From: Lottia gigantea | Lineage: Eukaryota > Mollusca > Gastropoda > Lottiidae | Direction: 5' to 3' | NCBI RefSeq assembly: GCF_000327385.1 | Contig: NW_008709715.1 | Span: forward strand, 1,352,752-1,416,751 | Length of the DNA stretch: 64,000 bases | Shown here: one piece after another, positions 11,786 to 25,600 of the stretch | How the letters are laid out: each line of letters starts with the position of its first letter | Numbering within the stretch: the first letter of the stretch is position 1 | The notes under the pieces: model-generated | Told to the model about the DNA's origin: nothing | Seen by the model: the letters and a program-made list of their open reading frames with translations, nothing else | Databases searched by the model: none | Position numbers and translations under genes: made by a program

Positions 11786-14700
11786 TAACAGAATCAGTTA
11801 TGTATGCAGATGTTGATCATTATCATAACTCGTTATAATATTGAAGCTCACTATATAGCGTGTGTTTCGGGTGACAATGTTAGCTTGTAAATTGATATAA
11901 CCTGCATGTGACTAGCCCTATATACTTGACTTATTTCGTATAAGTGGCATATTAGAAACAGCATGGTGCCAATTAATCATATATTTACGCCTGAATATAA
12001 TCATTACTAGAGTTATGATAGATATCAGATCAATGTATTATAAGTTCTGTTAGCAGTTCATATCAAATACAGAGAATATCTTTGACTAAAGTTTGCAGTT
12101 GTCGGTAAGAACTAAATATTTTGGAGTATGTTTTTCTATGCTTTTTCTACGCTATCGGACAAGAATGGCATTATTGAATTAAAAAACAATGGACCACACT
12201 AGATGATAACCGAAAGCAATGACTTTTGAAATGTTCTTAAATGTGTTCAGACGTACGAATTGGTAGGTTTTTGTCATTTCAATAATTAGGAAACTGTTTG
12301 TTAAATGAATTATCATGCCTTTTTCACTTTTGGCAACAAGTTGCTTATATTGTTTTGATGTTAAAGGTTTATGATGTTATGTGGGTTATTTATATGCCAG
12401 AAAATTCTTACACCTGTAATAGCATTAAGTAGATTAGTTGGTTTTAGTGTTTTTTATCATTATTATTCATTAATATTATTATTGTATATTGTGTACAAAT
12501 AATAACTAACACAGTGCTCAATATGACATGAGAGAATCTGTGGTTCCTGAAATTATATTAGAGCTTTCTGTGTTAGCTTGAGTAATATTGAAGTAGAAAT
12601 TGCCCGTTTCACGGACAAATGAAATAGATATACCAAAGTAAGATGTATAAATGTAAGGGATTGAATGTTCTTTTATCAGACCGGAAACCGTCTTTACCCC
12701 TACACCCACATCCCTAGTCATAATGGGGGTTTATAAACTAGTGTGGGTTGAGATGGATACTATGTAGGAAATGGTTTTGATAGCGAATTTAACTTATATT
12801 TGTTGGACTAAGCTACAGGACAGAACATTGTATTGAAATTGTATGGAAATTGGGGAAAATCCCATTGTGATTTACCAAATTGGTCGGAATTACTTTCGAC
12901 TGGACTTTACTTATGGACAGCTAAAATTCAACGCACACAGAATACAATTGTGGTTCCTGTGATCTAATAGCATAAATTTCAGATCCGGTTTAAAGGATAT
13001 AATTTTATTAAAAACAAACTTCTCAATATTATATTCATGCACATCTAAGAAAGCTGAAATATTGCAGTCTGCATGATGATGATTAAAAAAACATATCGGC
13101 AAAATTTTAATCATATGTAAACTAATATATACAAATCTTATCTTAAAGATCTAGGATATTCAAAAGGAATTGTTAAGAAAGATAAATCGATATTTTCAAC
13201 TTCCATTGAGTGAGCGAAATTCAAACGATAAATGGAAAATTATTTATTGTGGGCCTTTGATCTTAATGTCTAGATGATTCTCGTTCTTTACAGTCAATTT
13301 TGTCAGATGAATTTCTGAACAACGTTTATACCCAGCCTAATTCTAGAACTGTTATAATAGCTTCTATTAGGTCAGAGCATATTCACTATAAGTAGAGAAA
13401 TATATGTGTAGGCTAACCAATTCTATCGTCTTGACGGAAATTAAACTTGATTCTAATTTCAAATCATTCTTCTTCTATGGTATTAATTTCCTTGTTCTTA
13501 AATCATTTTCTGTGTAGATTCTATTGATAACAAATTAATACCATTCTTCAAATATACCATAATATTGACGTTATGTTTTATTGTAGGAATTATAAGACAT
13601 TATAGAACACTATCATCGGTATCTAAACTTGGTAGAGCCAGTGGTTTTAATCATTTGATCGGTTGTTCCCGTGAGGATTAAATCTCTTTTAGTCATTCAA
13701 GAGCAGGATATTTTCACATTTCCAAGAGGACTGGTAAATGACTAGCTTACAAACAGGATTCATATAATTTGCAATGTGAATAATCATGAAATAAGAGGTT
13801 AAATGACGGAAATGGTCCTGCCGTCTAAATATTTAATTTAGCAGCTGTCAGTTACTCCTGTCACTTCTCAAAATGAAAATCAGACACAAGGTTTGTCTGA
13901 CATGAGAAAATTGGCAAAAGTAACGACAGTCTACATATCCAAGTGGTTATTGCTATTCTCTTTACCGATGCATCCTGCAGTACCTTGTTTAAAAGTACCT
14001 AACCTATTGCAAGAACACTGGAAGCCAGATTTTCAGGCTAAAATGACACCGATGGCAAGGCGTATAAGCTGCATTATACGACGTCTGTGTATCCCTTTGT
14101 CAATGTCTACATTAAAAAAATCTAAATATGAAATAAAATCATGTCAGATCATTTGTTTAAGTGTGATTTAATTTTTCCATTTTGAACAAATATGAAATGT
14201 ATGTATCCAAACCTTCTGTAATATATTTCACTTATAATATCAACTACAATCAACTCGTGATAAATAAACTAAATCAACTTTCAGATCAAAATGTCAAATT
14301 ATCAATTAATTATATTCTGTATTTACATTGAATATCAAGCGCAAAATGTCAATTAAATTCTTAAAATTTTTATTTTACTGTGACGACGAATTCCAGTTCT
14401 GTTTCAATCGTCAGGACATTGATCACTTGATCAAAAGTGGGAATTTTTCAGGTACATCTACAGTGAGAAGGCAAAAGTAGATCTGCCAATATACAAATCG
14501 AGGCCATAGCTTGATGATATAAAAGGTTAATCTTAAACGGAATGTCCGGAAACGGACTGTTACCAAGAAGCCACCAATGATACCATTTAAACAGTTGTAA
14601 ACATTTGTGCACCAACAAGTGATAACAAAGCAAGTAGTATAATTGTCTAGTATTTTCACGGACTAATGACTATCAATGTCAAAGGTCTGGTAAGCTTAAC

Positions 14701-17700
14701 TCAGATCAAGTGAGTTCAAAGTTTTCTCGACATCTGACTACGAAGTGGGTTTTGATAGTGATGAACAAGACAGAGACTGATACAGTTAGACATTAACTAT
14801 ACTTAGACACAATAAAAACTATTTAACTTCAATTACCCTAGCTTGATGGACAATTTAATCGGATGATTCAATTTGGTCTGAAGTATTGTTTCTTTATACA
14901 ATTCTACTAGACAACACTTTTCTCAATCGTGTAGAAAATGTCTTATGAATGTGAAGAGTTCTCAGACTGGAATTCTTCTAATAAATGATATTATAGTGAC
15001 ACCTGGAGGTAAGCTGTGAATAAGTTAATTATCCCCCTTGACAAAGTTCTCCAGACAAGATTGATTGACGTTACTTTGGAAATCTGGAGTTTGATTGCCG
15101 AACAGTTGAATGTTTCTTAACTAATTTTCTTGGAATGAAACTTTAGGAAAGAAACGATTAGCTTTTATTGATCATTATTTTGGTTCAGTTCATCTCAATT
15201 TACTAATGTACATTGGACTCGAATCCCAGAGAAATACATTTTATTCAATAGAAAGATTACTTAGCGTCCTAAATAGTAGATGCATTTTTACTACGTTCTA
15301 TAGACCATTAAAAGATTTAATGTAACACGAATGTTTCCTATTCCCTCAGATTCAAAATTAACTAGTATCTAAACAGCAGAAGATTGATTCTACATTGTAT
15401 ATGTATTGAAAATTCTTGTAGATTCTATTTGGACTATTCTGACATTTGTGATTTCTGAATTTCAAGAAAATCTTGAAGTCAATTTGAAATCAATTTGATT
15501 TGAGTGGTGTTTACGATAGTGGCGCCAAATTGCAAAATATACCTAAACTAAACGTGCAGTGATGGATCTCCTTTTGAAGGTGGGTTCAGTTCGACTGGTG
15601 ATTCAAATCATTTAATGAAATCTGTCGCAGTCGCCAGGAGGGAAACGCTCATATTTTCGAGAAATTGTCTGACTACCAAGATCAAGAGGATGGTCGCATA
15701 TTCCATTTTGTTGAACCTGGAATGCAGAGAATGAGCAGCTGCTATTTTTCAGGTGGACTTATTTCAGCTATTGGTCAGATTCACCCAGTAGACTCTAGTT
15801 TCAATCAGTCATCGAAAATAAGATTGCTTCTCGATTCTGCATGAGTTCCCTTCCCATATATTATAGGTTATATTTAAAAACATGACGTCAGTAATGTAAT
15901 ATTTTGCTAGTGCTAGTTAACTCTCTAATTATGCCTAAACTTTCTTCAGACAATCGAAAGTGCACCGTGTACCTCGTACAAGTTGTTTTATTATTAATAA
16001 ATTTCAAGTTATTATATTTATTATTTTTGGCGAGGTGATTTTTTTATCTGTATCATTTCTGTTTGTTTATTGACGCCTACGGATAAGGATTTCTGTATGA
16101 ACTGATTTGGAAATGATATTAAGTAAACAAATTCTAAGCGTAGATGCGCAAATTAAAGAGATTTTATAGTGATAAATCAAAATTGCACACTCTAGCCCAC
16201 AGCTATGAAGAACTCAAACTGTTCTATTCATGCAATATGAATCAATTGTCCATTAAAATAGCTCTATCGTGTAAGATTTTCCAATAAATTTAACTATTAT
16301 TATACTAAAAAGTTATTTTACCTCTCTTGGGAGACCTCCTATTCACAAAACTGTATCGCAAGGAGCACTTCTGTTGTCTTTTCAAATACCAAAGAGTGTA
16401 TTTGTAAGTTAAAACGGCAGAAATCTCCATTTTGATTCTTCAGTTGATTGGTTTATTCATATTAAAAGGTTTAAACTAAAAGTGAAGAACAGTTAATAAT
16501 ATGCCAAATGTTATTCTATTGTTGCCTTTACTTAGTAATCTAATCTGAATGACTGCATTTTAAACGGGTTTTTTCATTTAAGCAGGTCCCAGGAAAACAA
16601 ACAATATCAATCTAAGAATAAACGTTGCGAGATCAATTGTAACTTTATGACTAATAACAGATGGAAAACTAGTATTTTACATCGTAACCTTATAAAATCC
16701 ATCGAACTTGTGATAATAGATGTAAATTGACACATCAACTTCAATACTACATCTATCTCTTACCAATTTTCTCCCTATTACCAAAAGACCACAATGGTCG
16801 ATGAAGCGATCAATCATTGTTAGTGAGAAGCCCCAAGCGTTTGTTTTTCTGGTATTTGCTGTCGGAAATTAAGAGACGAATTGAAAACCACAACACCCAA
16901 CCGGGAACCTTATTTAGATTACAAACACCGTCTACGCTAACTCAATGCGAGTTTAAAGTTACAAAGATATTTTCTCTTGGGTTGAAAATTCAATCCTTTT
17001 TTTCTTAGATTGAAACTAAGTTGATTTGAGGGTAAATGTCGTCACGAAGTCTATTAGACAGTGAACTAATATTGTGTTTTAAAAGGTTTGTTTCAGACAA
17101 TTTTAATGTTATTCCAGCTAATTTGATATTGATTGAGAATTTGATGAGCTATAAACACTCGATCTATAGACAATAAATTGCTATGTGGCAGGTTCCAATA
17201 ACTGCTCGTCTTGTCAATAGACTGGCATGTTCTCATATTCATCTGGTAACATAACATTCCCATTAATATTATCACCTTGGCAATTATTATGAATTATGAG
17301 CAATTTTAGATTTTTTGTTACATCATACCAGTGGATGAAACAGGAATGTTTACTGCTGGCGGATAACGCCATGTAGTGGATTTTGATAAATATTCTGTTA
17401 CTACAGGTTTGTATTTGGAGTTATATGCCACAGGGGCGTTTTTCAAGCATTGCGCGATTATCTAATGAGACCTAGGTAATTTACTGTCTATACACACCTC
17501 ATCTTTATTGCATGGACGCTCTAATGAAGAAACTAATTATTGAATAATAATTATTACTCATTCGATATGCTTCAACAGTGACATATGTCCAATGATAATA
17601 TAAAGTCACTAGGAATGGGGAATTAAGCGTAGTACTGGTCACAGTATCTGAACCGTATAGTCCAGTCAACATCATAAAGCAGAACTAAACTTCTGTTTAG

Positions 17701-18052
17701 TAACAACTAAATAGTTGGTTAAAAGTGTTTAAAGATAAAACTTGGTTTGTCTGTAATTAAAGAAAAGCGTAAGGGTAAAAACAGATTTACAATAACATAC
17801 ATTTACTGTGGGTTAGACCTCTGTGTATAAATGGAAACATATGGACTATCAGTTGCTGTTTTGTTGATGTTGCTGTCGTAGAACTAATATTTTGTAAATT
17901 TTTTTGTAAAGTACAAATAAATACAAATTCTCCCTTGTATCCTACGAAAATTTAATTATAATGCATTTTTAGAATCTGAATGAAATGTGGAACATGGCAC
18001 AGTACATCACGTAATATAGTAGATTGATAATTTGTTTCTATATTGCATGTAG
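11786..18052. other. Intergenic, no gene supported
   Basis: AT-rich sequence over 6 kb. Open frames of 60-92 codons at 12518-12721, 12911-13114, 13893-14171, 14423-14659, 16817-17008 and 17093-17275 were read; none shows a recognisable domain or a convincing splice-linked partner. Regulatory sequence for the downstream GPCR could lie here but none was identified. Confidence 0.4.
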
Positions 18053-18440
18053 TCCGAGGCATCTGCCTCCAAGACAACCTCTGATATATGTAGATATTTT
18101 GTATTTTAACAGTTATCGGCTATAGTAGAATCAAGAAAACTAGGCCCTATATTTTCCACACCTCCGAAGATGAGTTTTTTCTAACATAATATTGAACTAC
18201 CTTTACGATGACTGTAAATTAGTTTGCGGGTATCTTGGTAAATTTTGTATCGATGATAGATCAGTTTCGTTAAAAAGAGTCGCATACTTAACATATATGG
18301 TGCATGGGGATTATGATGCTTTAACTGACCTACAAAACATCAAACTTTCCGAATAAATTTGGGTTTGGCGGATAGGATTTAAATAAATACAGGTTTAAAA
18401 CGCCACACAGGGCCAAGTTTTTCTGTCTCTACACCAGCAG
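18053..18440 (+). repeat. Dispersed repeat, CCGAAACATCTG family, long copy
   Basis: Aligns by eye with 29833-30060: a TCCGAGGCATCTGCCTCC head, CTCTGATA, ACAGTTATCGGCT, AGTAGAATCAAGAAAACTAGG, CTTTACGATGACTGTAAAT, and further on TTTTTCTGTCTCTACACCAG. Diverged at many positions. No coding capacity. Confidence 0.55.
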
Positions 18441-19634
18441 TTATATATTATGTCTGTCACATTCTAGTGGTATTGTTGTGTTTATACTTTATGTAACAAG
18501 GCAAATATACGACTTGCTTTACAGGCTTATAAATATCTATATTTCTGATTCCATACAATGCTATTCTTCTTGCTGTCTATGACGTGTCCTTCTAATGAGA
18601 TTTTTTATTCCATTTCACCAAGTTAAACCCCCACTTGTTCTGTTATATGTCACATCTATACAGATATGTTTTATTGACTTTATTCCTCATATGCACTAAA
18701 AGCACATTCCAATTTAATTGTATTGTCGTTGCCATCAGTAATCTGTTTATTTTGTAGTGGTATGCCTGGGATATAGTTTCTATATTTATTTGAATGTGGA
18801 AAATCTAAACTATAAACCTTTTCATCAACATCTTGGAAGACGAATTATAGAACAGTTTGCATTTATATCAGTTCCAAACATATAAGTTCTTCCTTAAGTG
18901 GCATTTAGTAATTAGGTAATAAATAACTGGACACATTTTATGGATAACAGTTACTCAAATAAATAACTTGCGACGTTTATGTTATGTTTTATAATCAATT
19001 TGCTACATATGTAAAAAATTAAAATTATGATGTGTTCACTACAATAGAGCTTACTTGTTCAAGGTCGTCAGCTGAAGGTTTGGCCAATGTGATAAAATAA
19101 GAAATACTTTTCTCATATCAACTTTTTATGTTTTATGCACGACTAACATTTCAAGCTATCATTAATCATGCACCATGTTGGAGCATTGAAAACGGATAAT
19201 TCAATTTCATTGCGTCATTGAGAACGAATGGTAATCATATGGTCTGTGACCGTATTAGGAAGCATACGGTATAGCTGGGAGGTAGATAAGAGCTTTATAA
19301 TCTATCAGATATTCCGAGAGGAATAGACACAGTTATATGAATCCAATATATTTTCATGGAAAGCAAATTATCCTTAACACAAAGTAGCGTATTAATTCTA
19401 TGATCTAACTCTTCATTTCAGTTAATTCGATTACCAAGAGTACCATTACCGTCAAGTTGACAGTCAGCTTCTATTGATTACTACTCACAATATATTGAAA
19501 TCTAACAACCAATCACTACCTCAGACAAAATCTTTTCATCGATATGATTGGCTGATCGATGCTTCGTCAAGAAAACGTCAGTCAAAGAAAAAAAGAAATT
19601 TAAATTAGAATTTGCATTAAATGATGACTACCAA

Positions 19635-22600
19635 ATGGATTCAGAAGTGAGTGAAATGTCAACGATTGAGACGATAAGTACCGGAAGTCGTCTGCTGGAA
19701 ACAACAACAGCTATGGAAGACTTTTGGACAGATGATGATGGTAACTCAACAGAAATATTTAACATATCATATCATGTTACACATGGATACAATGATTCTT
19801 TAAACAGAAGTGTTACAGAAATTCCAACTTTACCCTATAATTCTAAAGTGATTTTAATAACCATGTATACTTTTATTACTGTGGCAGCCATAATTGGAAA
19901 TTCCATTGCAATCGTAATATTCACCAGAGGAAAGAGATCAAGGACGGAATTGCGTGCATTTTTAACCAATTTGGCTGTTGCAGACCTTATTATGGGTATA
20001 TTTTGTATACCATTTACCTTATCGTATCAAATAATCGGTGAATGGGTATTTACAGCACCAATGTGCCCTGTTGTTATATTTTTACAATACGTTTCTGTTA
20101 CCGCCAGCGTCTTTACGAACATGGCTATAGGCATTGACAGATTCTATGCTGTTGCGTTTCCATTACGAAAACGTTTGACCTCATCGAAATCAAAGTTTGT
20201 GATAATAACTATATGGACATTTTCAGTTGTCATCAATTCTGTCCAGTTATTAATAGGCCGGACCGAAGTGGATGGTGCTGGTAGACTACAGTGTGGCGAA
20301 TCATGGCCCTATCCTCAAAAAGAATTAAAACAGTCTTATTCACTGTTTGTGTTATTTTTAACCTATTTTCTGCCATTGTGTATATTAAGTGTTACTTATA
20401 CCATAATTGGAAGAATATTATGGAAACGAAATGTTCCTGGTAATAGTGATGAAACTCGTGATGCCTTACAAATAAAATCGAAACGAAAGGTGAGTATTTA
20501 ATTTCTTTTTATCTGGAAATGCTGGTTACTCAAAAAAGATTTCAAACCGGAAGTAAAATACTCGATATCTGGTAAGTTAATCAACCTCAGTCAATGTGGA
20601 TTGTACATTAAATTTATGTGATCGGGTATAAAATTATCATAAATGCGAAATTTTGCTTCATAAAACACCTACTACGATTCCCAAATATGATATGGTATAA
20701 AAGAAAATTATTGCCATGGGTAATTTTTGTCATTATAGAAAGGATATTAATTTAGATTAAAAAGTATGTAAGTGATGTCCAATGACGAGCTATAGTTATA
20801 TATTATTATATTAACAAATCTTGTTTTGCCTCTGCGATTTGACCCAATAAGAATTGTTCAACTATGTAGCTTCGAAAACTCCAAAACTGTTGCGTCAGCG
20901 TTCTTGGGCGTCTTAAGCATTCTTCATTCTTTGTAAAACCGTCACTCACTCCATTCTTACTAAGGGGTGCAACTCGTGCCTTTGGTCACTTCACCAAGTG
21001 GCAACCAGTGAGCTAGACTTACTATTTGTTAAGACATTGAAACAAATTTTGCACTGGTAAGAAATAGATATAACTTTCCGCGGAAAAATTAAAAAAAAAA
21101 AAAAAAAAAAAAAGGAAAAGAAAAAGAAAAAAAGATACAATTAGGTAGACCCTTGGATGCTACCCTGTGTGTTCAAGGCCAACTCGCGGCAGTGTCTAGA
21201 ATGATATTCCAGCTCATCTTCTCGGGGTTATAACCGATGCCCGTCCGACAAAATCGGGAGTGGTCGGGAGATATCTAGAATGTTTGATCGAAAGACGTAC
21301 CTTGCGGGAAGTGTGCGAGTGTTCCTTAAAAATTGTCGTGGCCTAGTTAATGGTCAACCAATAGAATTCCATGTACGTATCACGTGCTCACTTTTGGATG
21401 ACATTTAGTTTACGGTAGCTCTATAGAAAACCGATCGAGGCACCACAGTGGCGATAAAAAAAAGCGGTAAGTGTGCGCTTACTGTACGTCTCGATAATCT
21501 GACGCCGTCGAAAAATCGTACGGCGTTGCGTCAAAAAATCGGTAAATATGCGCCGGCCTTAAAACATTCTATCGAAGATGCGTTTTCTGCCAAAGGGAGG
21601 TAACTCATATCTCCAAACTTGGTAAATTCAGTCGGCGACCTGTGAGCTAGATTTTTGTATCTTATAGAGTGCAATTTCTTCTAATTTTGATGGGGAAAGA
21701 TTTTATGATATATGTATATAAAATCCTGCCAGATCAAACTGATTGTAAGTTAAACTAATTCCATACGGAGAGACTTAATTTAAAACATAATAAAAAAAAA
21801 GAAATCTCGGAGCAGTTTTATTTTTCAAAGTTGTGCAAACTTTAATTTTTTCTACATTTCACAATCACTTGACAATTACTTCTTGCTAATTTTATACTTA
21901 ATTTGATACTTTCATTTCAGTGTTCCACTTTTATTATATAACTTCGATACTTTCGACCTAAATGAATAAATGAATAGCTTCACGTATTATACAAACAATC
22001 CTTTATAAGAAAAATTAGATTGCTGTTCAATTTTCTACCAAGTAGAAAGAAATAATTTTATTTAAGATACGTTAGGATTCTGAAACTGATGTGTGTAACA
22101 ATACGCTCTCAGACGGGCTTTACAGGAAGGTAATTTGATTGATTTTATTAATTTATTTAAAAAAAATCAAATTGAACTGTTGTACTAGCAAGGTTAATGT
22201 GACATATTGTTAAGAAAATTTGAATCAGATTATTCTGATCTCTATGGCATACCATCTCAATAACAAATTTTGAATAGAACTGTGAACAGCTCCGATCGTG
22301 GCAACGAGACCTTATCCCATCGATTTCGAATCTTCGATCAAATTTGAATGTAAAAGTTTTTCAAAAAATAGATAAATATTTTAAGTGTTAAAGAATTACG
22401 TAATCAGATTAATTTGTTCTCTAGCTCACCGATGTGAAAGTTCGAACCAACAGATTGTTGTGTAACATGCTTAACACCTAAGACTTTATGAGCTAAAACA
22501 ATACAAAAAAATATGTTTCAAAATTTATCCAAATTTAATGATTTGAATTTTTATAGCAAACCATCCGTGTCACATATCGTTAAAGGTATAATTCCGAATG

Positions 22601-25600
22601 CTTCCTAATAATGTAAACCACATTGATGTGGGATAAATACATATTATGTTAGGACTGGAGTTTTAATTGCGGCACTCTGAGGTAATGGCGTCACTTTCGG
22701 TTTGAATTTTGTGATTCAAATTATTAATAATAGATAATCTGTATGTTTCTGTCTACATATGTGAAGCAGGGTCGCCCAAGCTGATTTTGAGAAATCGGAA
22801 GTTCTCACGCCCAAAACGCAGTTTTATTTGTATTGGCATTCTGTCTATATCCTGTAATTTTAAGAAGAAAGATTCCCAATTTGTCACGCAATCTTTTTGT
22901 TCTTTAAAATTTTGAAAATTTTAATTTTTTGTCAATTGTATCCGATACAAAGAACATAAAATCGGTCCACAAATAGGCTCTGCAGCCTACAAGTCAATTT
23001 TTGCACATTATGCAACATGTCACTTACGTCATGTTAGATAATAATATTCATTTTTGATTCCAGAACACTTTAAGATGTTTGGTCAAAACAGAAATGCTCT
23101 ATCATTTGCCGTTTATTCTAGAAAGCTTCATAAAAAAATAATCGATTGCATAACAAATCGATAAATCGATTTTCCACGCAATAAAAGATCGATTGGTGGG
23201 GGCGTCAATAAATTTTACGTTCCAATATGGCGTCGAAAATTCACGTCCGACTTCATATCAAATTGTCAATCACAATTACTTGCTGATTCAAATTTAAATG
23301 TCGATATTCCTTATAAATCTCATTTACTGGCTGCAATGGGGGTTTTCGAGCGTATCAATTTGGTACACGGACTTTACAACGTTATTGTAGACTGTATATA
23401 TTCCCCATTTGTTTATGATGAGTGTGTACATTTGCGAACTTGATTGACATGATGCATAACGGTATCATCATGTAACATTATTTCAAAAATAACAGATGTC
23501 ACACAAATTTTGTTTATTTGAATATAAAAATTGTCGAAGTTAAATTATACTTATTCTTTGTTTGTAGTGACCTAATAATTATTTGTTAATGAGTTTTTTA
23601 TGATACATAGTCATGTATATCGAAATACTAAAACTGAAATATGAATAATATAATTAAATAGTTGAATTCATGTTCTATGTGGCGTATTATTGTTTATGAA
23701 TTGTAATGAAATACTGTTTTAGTCGTGTAGTGTTAATTAAGAGTATTTGTATATAAGAAGCGAAATTATAAAAACTAGAGATATAAATTGGAAGTAGACT
23801 GTAAGAAACGATTTGATCCAGCCTGGAAAGTTATTTATCAAATTGAGTGATTTGTGGATAATTTGTATTATTTATAGAATTAATTTGAAGGAGATGTTAT
23901 CATTGAACCTCAGGGAAATAAAGAACAATTACTGTCTGTGTATGTCTGTATTTATTTCATTTATAAGATAATTCTTCTTCATATAAATTCATTCCACAAT
24001 TCTCAACTGGGTCAGCAAATTAAACGGTACTGTTAACACACTTTCCTAAATCAGGAGAATAACGGTCTTGAAATCGTTGCGAGATTCTCAACGTGTCATT
24101 GCACACAGAAATTAAGCTAACTTTATTGTCATGATAATTCTGAGGTTTTTTATTATGATTTACATGATTATATGAGGAAAACTGTAAGCAAGCAAAAGAG
24201 TGCTCGAATTTTTCCTTAAAACAGGAATGGGTCGAATACACAATTTTTATGCGCCAACATATGTTTGTCGATTTAGAGCTCAAGACTCAATGCAAAAGGA
24301 TTATTTCAATATGTAGTTTATTTTTACTCAAGCACGTTTGTTGCCTGTATATTTCTTGATCATTGAACAGTTTTTTTGATTTACAGTTTACAGTGCTCAT
24401 GGTCATTCCACTGTATATAATAATTGACAGGCTGTATTTCATTTTTGGTTTATAGAATTGCACCAAGGTAAGCGTGGTACCAATCGATTTTTGGACCTAT
24501 TAAAGTTGTCTTGTTGCTTTTCATTTGAAGGAGTGGGGCATTTCGTGGCACTATCAAGTTCTAAATCTTATATGATCCCATCAATGATCAGATGATTGTA
24601 TCTATGTTGACCTATCTTTAATTACCTTAGTAATGAAATATATTAATTATTATGTCGACACCAATGATAAGTATACTTGTTCCAATTATCTTGATTAAAA
24701 TCCACGCACCGGAACAATTTGATATATATAAATGTGTTGGATACCAATAAAATTATAGTACTTGTACTAATAAACCTATAGTTAATAGTGTTATTTATTC
24801 TTAGCACGAATATTTATCAATGAATATCTTATAACCCGCGATTTAAGATTACAACAGCGGATTCCCAGGAGAAGGTGGCAGGAATGTGTCTTGGAGAAAT
24901 AATTACTACTGACTCGAACGTAATTTCATTAATAATCAGAATGATAATGAACTTGATATGAAGGAAATTAAGAGAAAGACCATTTTTTCTGAAGATTCCT
25001 TTGTTCATGCTAAATTTTCAGCAAAATTCAATTAATTTCGTTCGGATGCATGATGTAATAACAGCTCAATATCCTTATCTTCCGGTTTAGCTGTTTGGGA
25101 GGTTGGGATTTAACGCCAACCTAGTGGGAACTCTTGTACTGAAATTATACCCATTAACTTTGATGGATTGTTTTCAACCGAAGAGTTGTTTTCAGCATGG
25201 TATAGTGTAAAGTATAATATGTTCACTTCTATCTAATTGTTTCCAAATGATTAATTATAATCGAATAGTGGCGTAATGAAATGACAGTAGCAATGATCAA
25301 TCACATTCTCGACTTATTTAACATTTTTTTTACCTGTTTCATCGATTGCACATGGAAATTTAATTTCGAATTGATCTCAAGTTGCATGTTACATTGGGTC
25401 ATGATATATTAAAACATTTCCATGTAACACCTAATAACGTGTAATCAATACAATCAATTGCAGAGGAAAATTTACCTTTATCGAAACAAACTTCCATTAA
25501 GAAAGACTGAACTGCCTTAATGCAGGCGATTAACTCTTTAAAGACCTTCTACGGCGAAAGATTTTATGTTACAATAATCAGCTGCAAATATAGAGCCTAT

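Noticed and set aside
12518-13114. Two minus-strand frames of 67 codons in succession
   Set aside because: Composition is protein-like, but no domain, consistent splice sites or start context could join them; frames of this size are expected by chance here.
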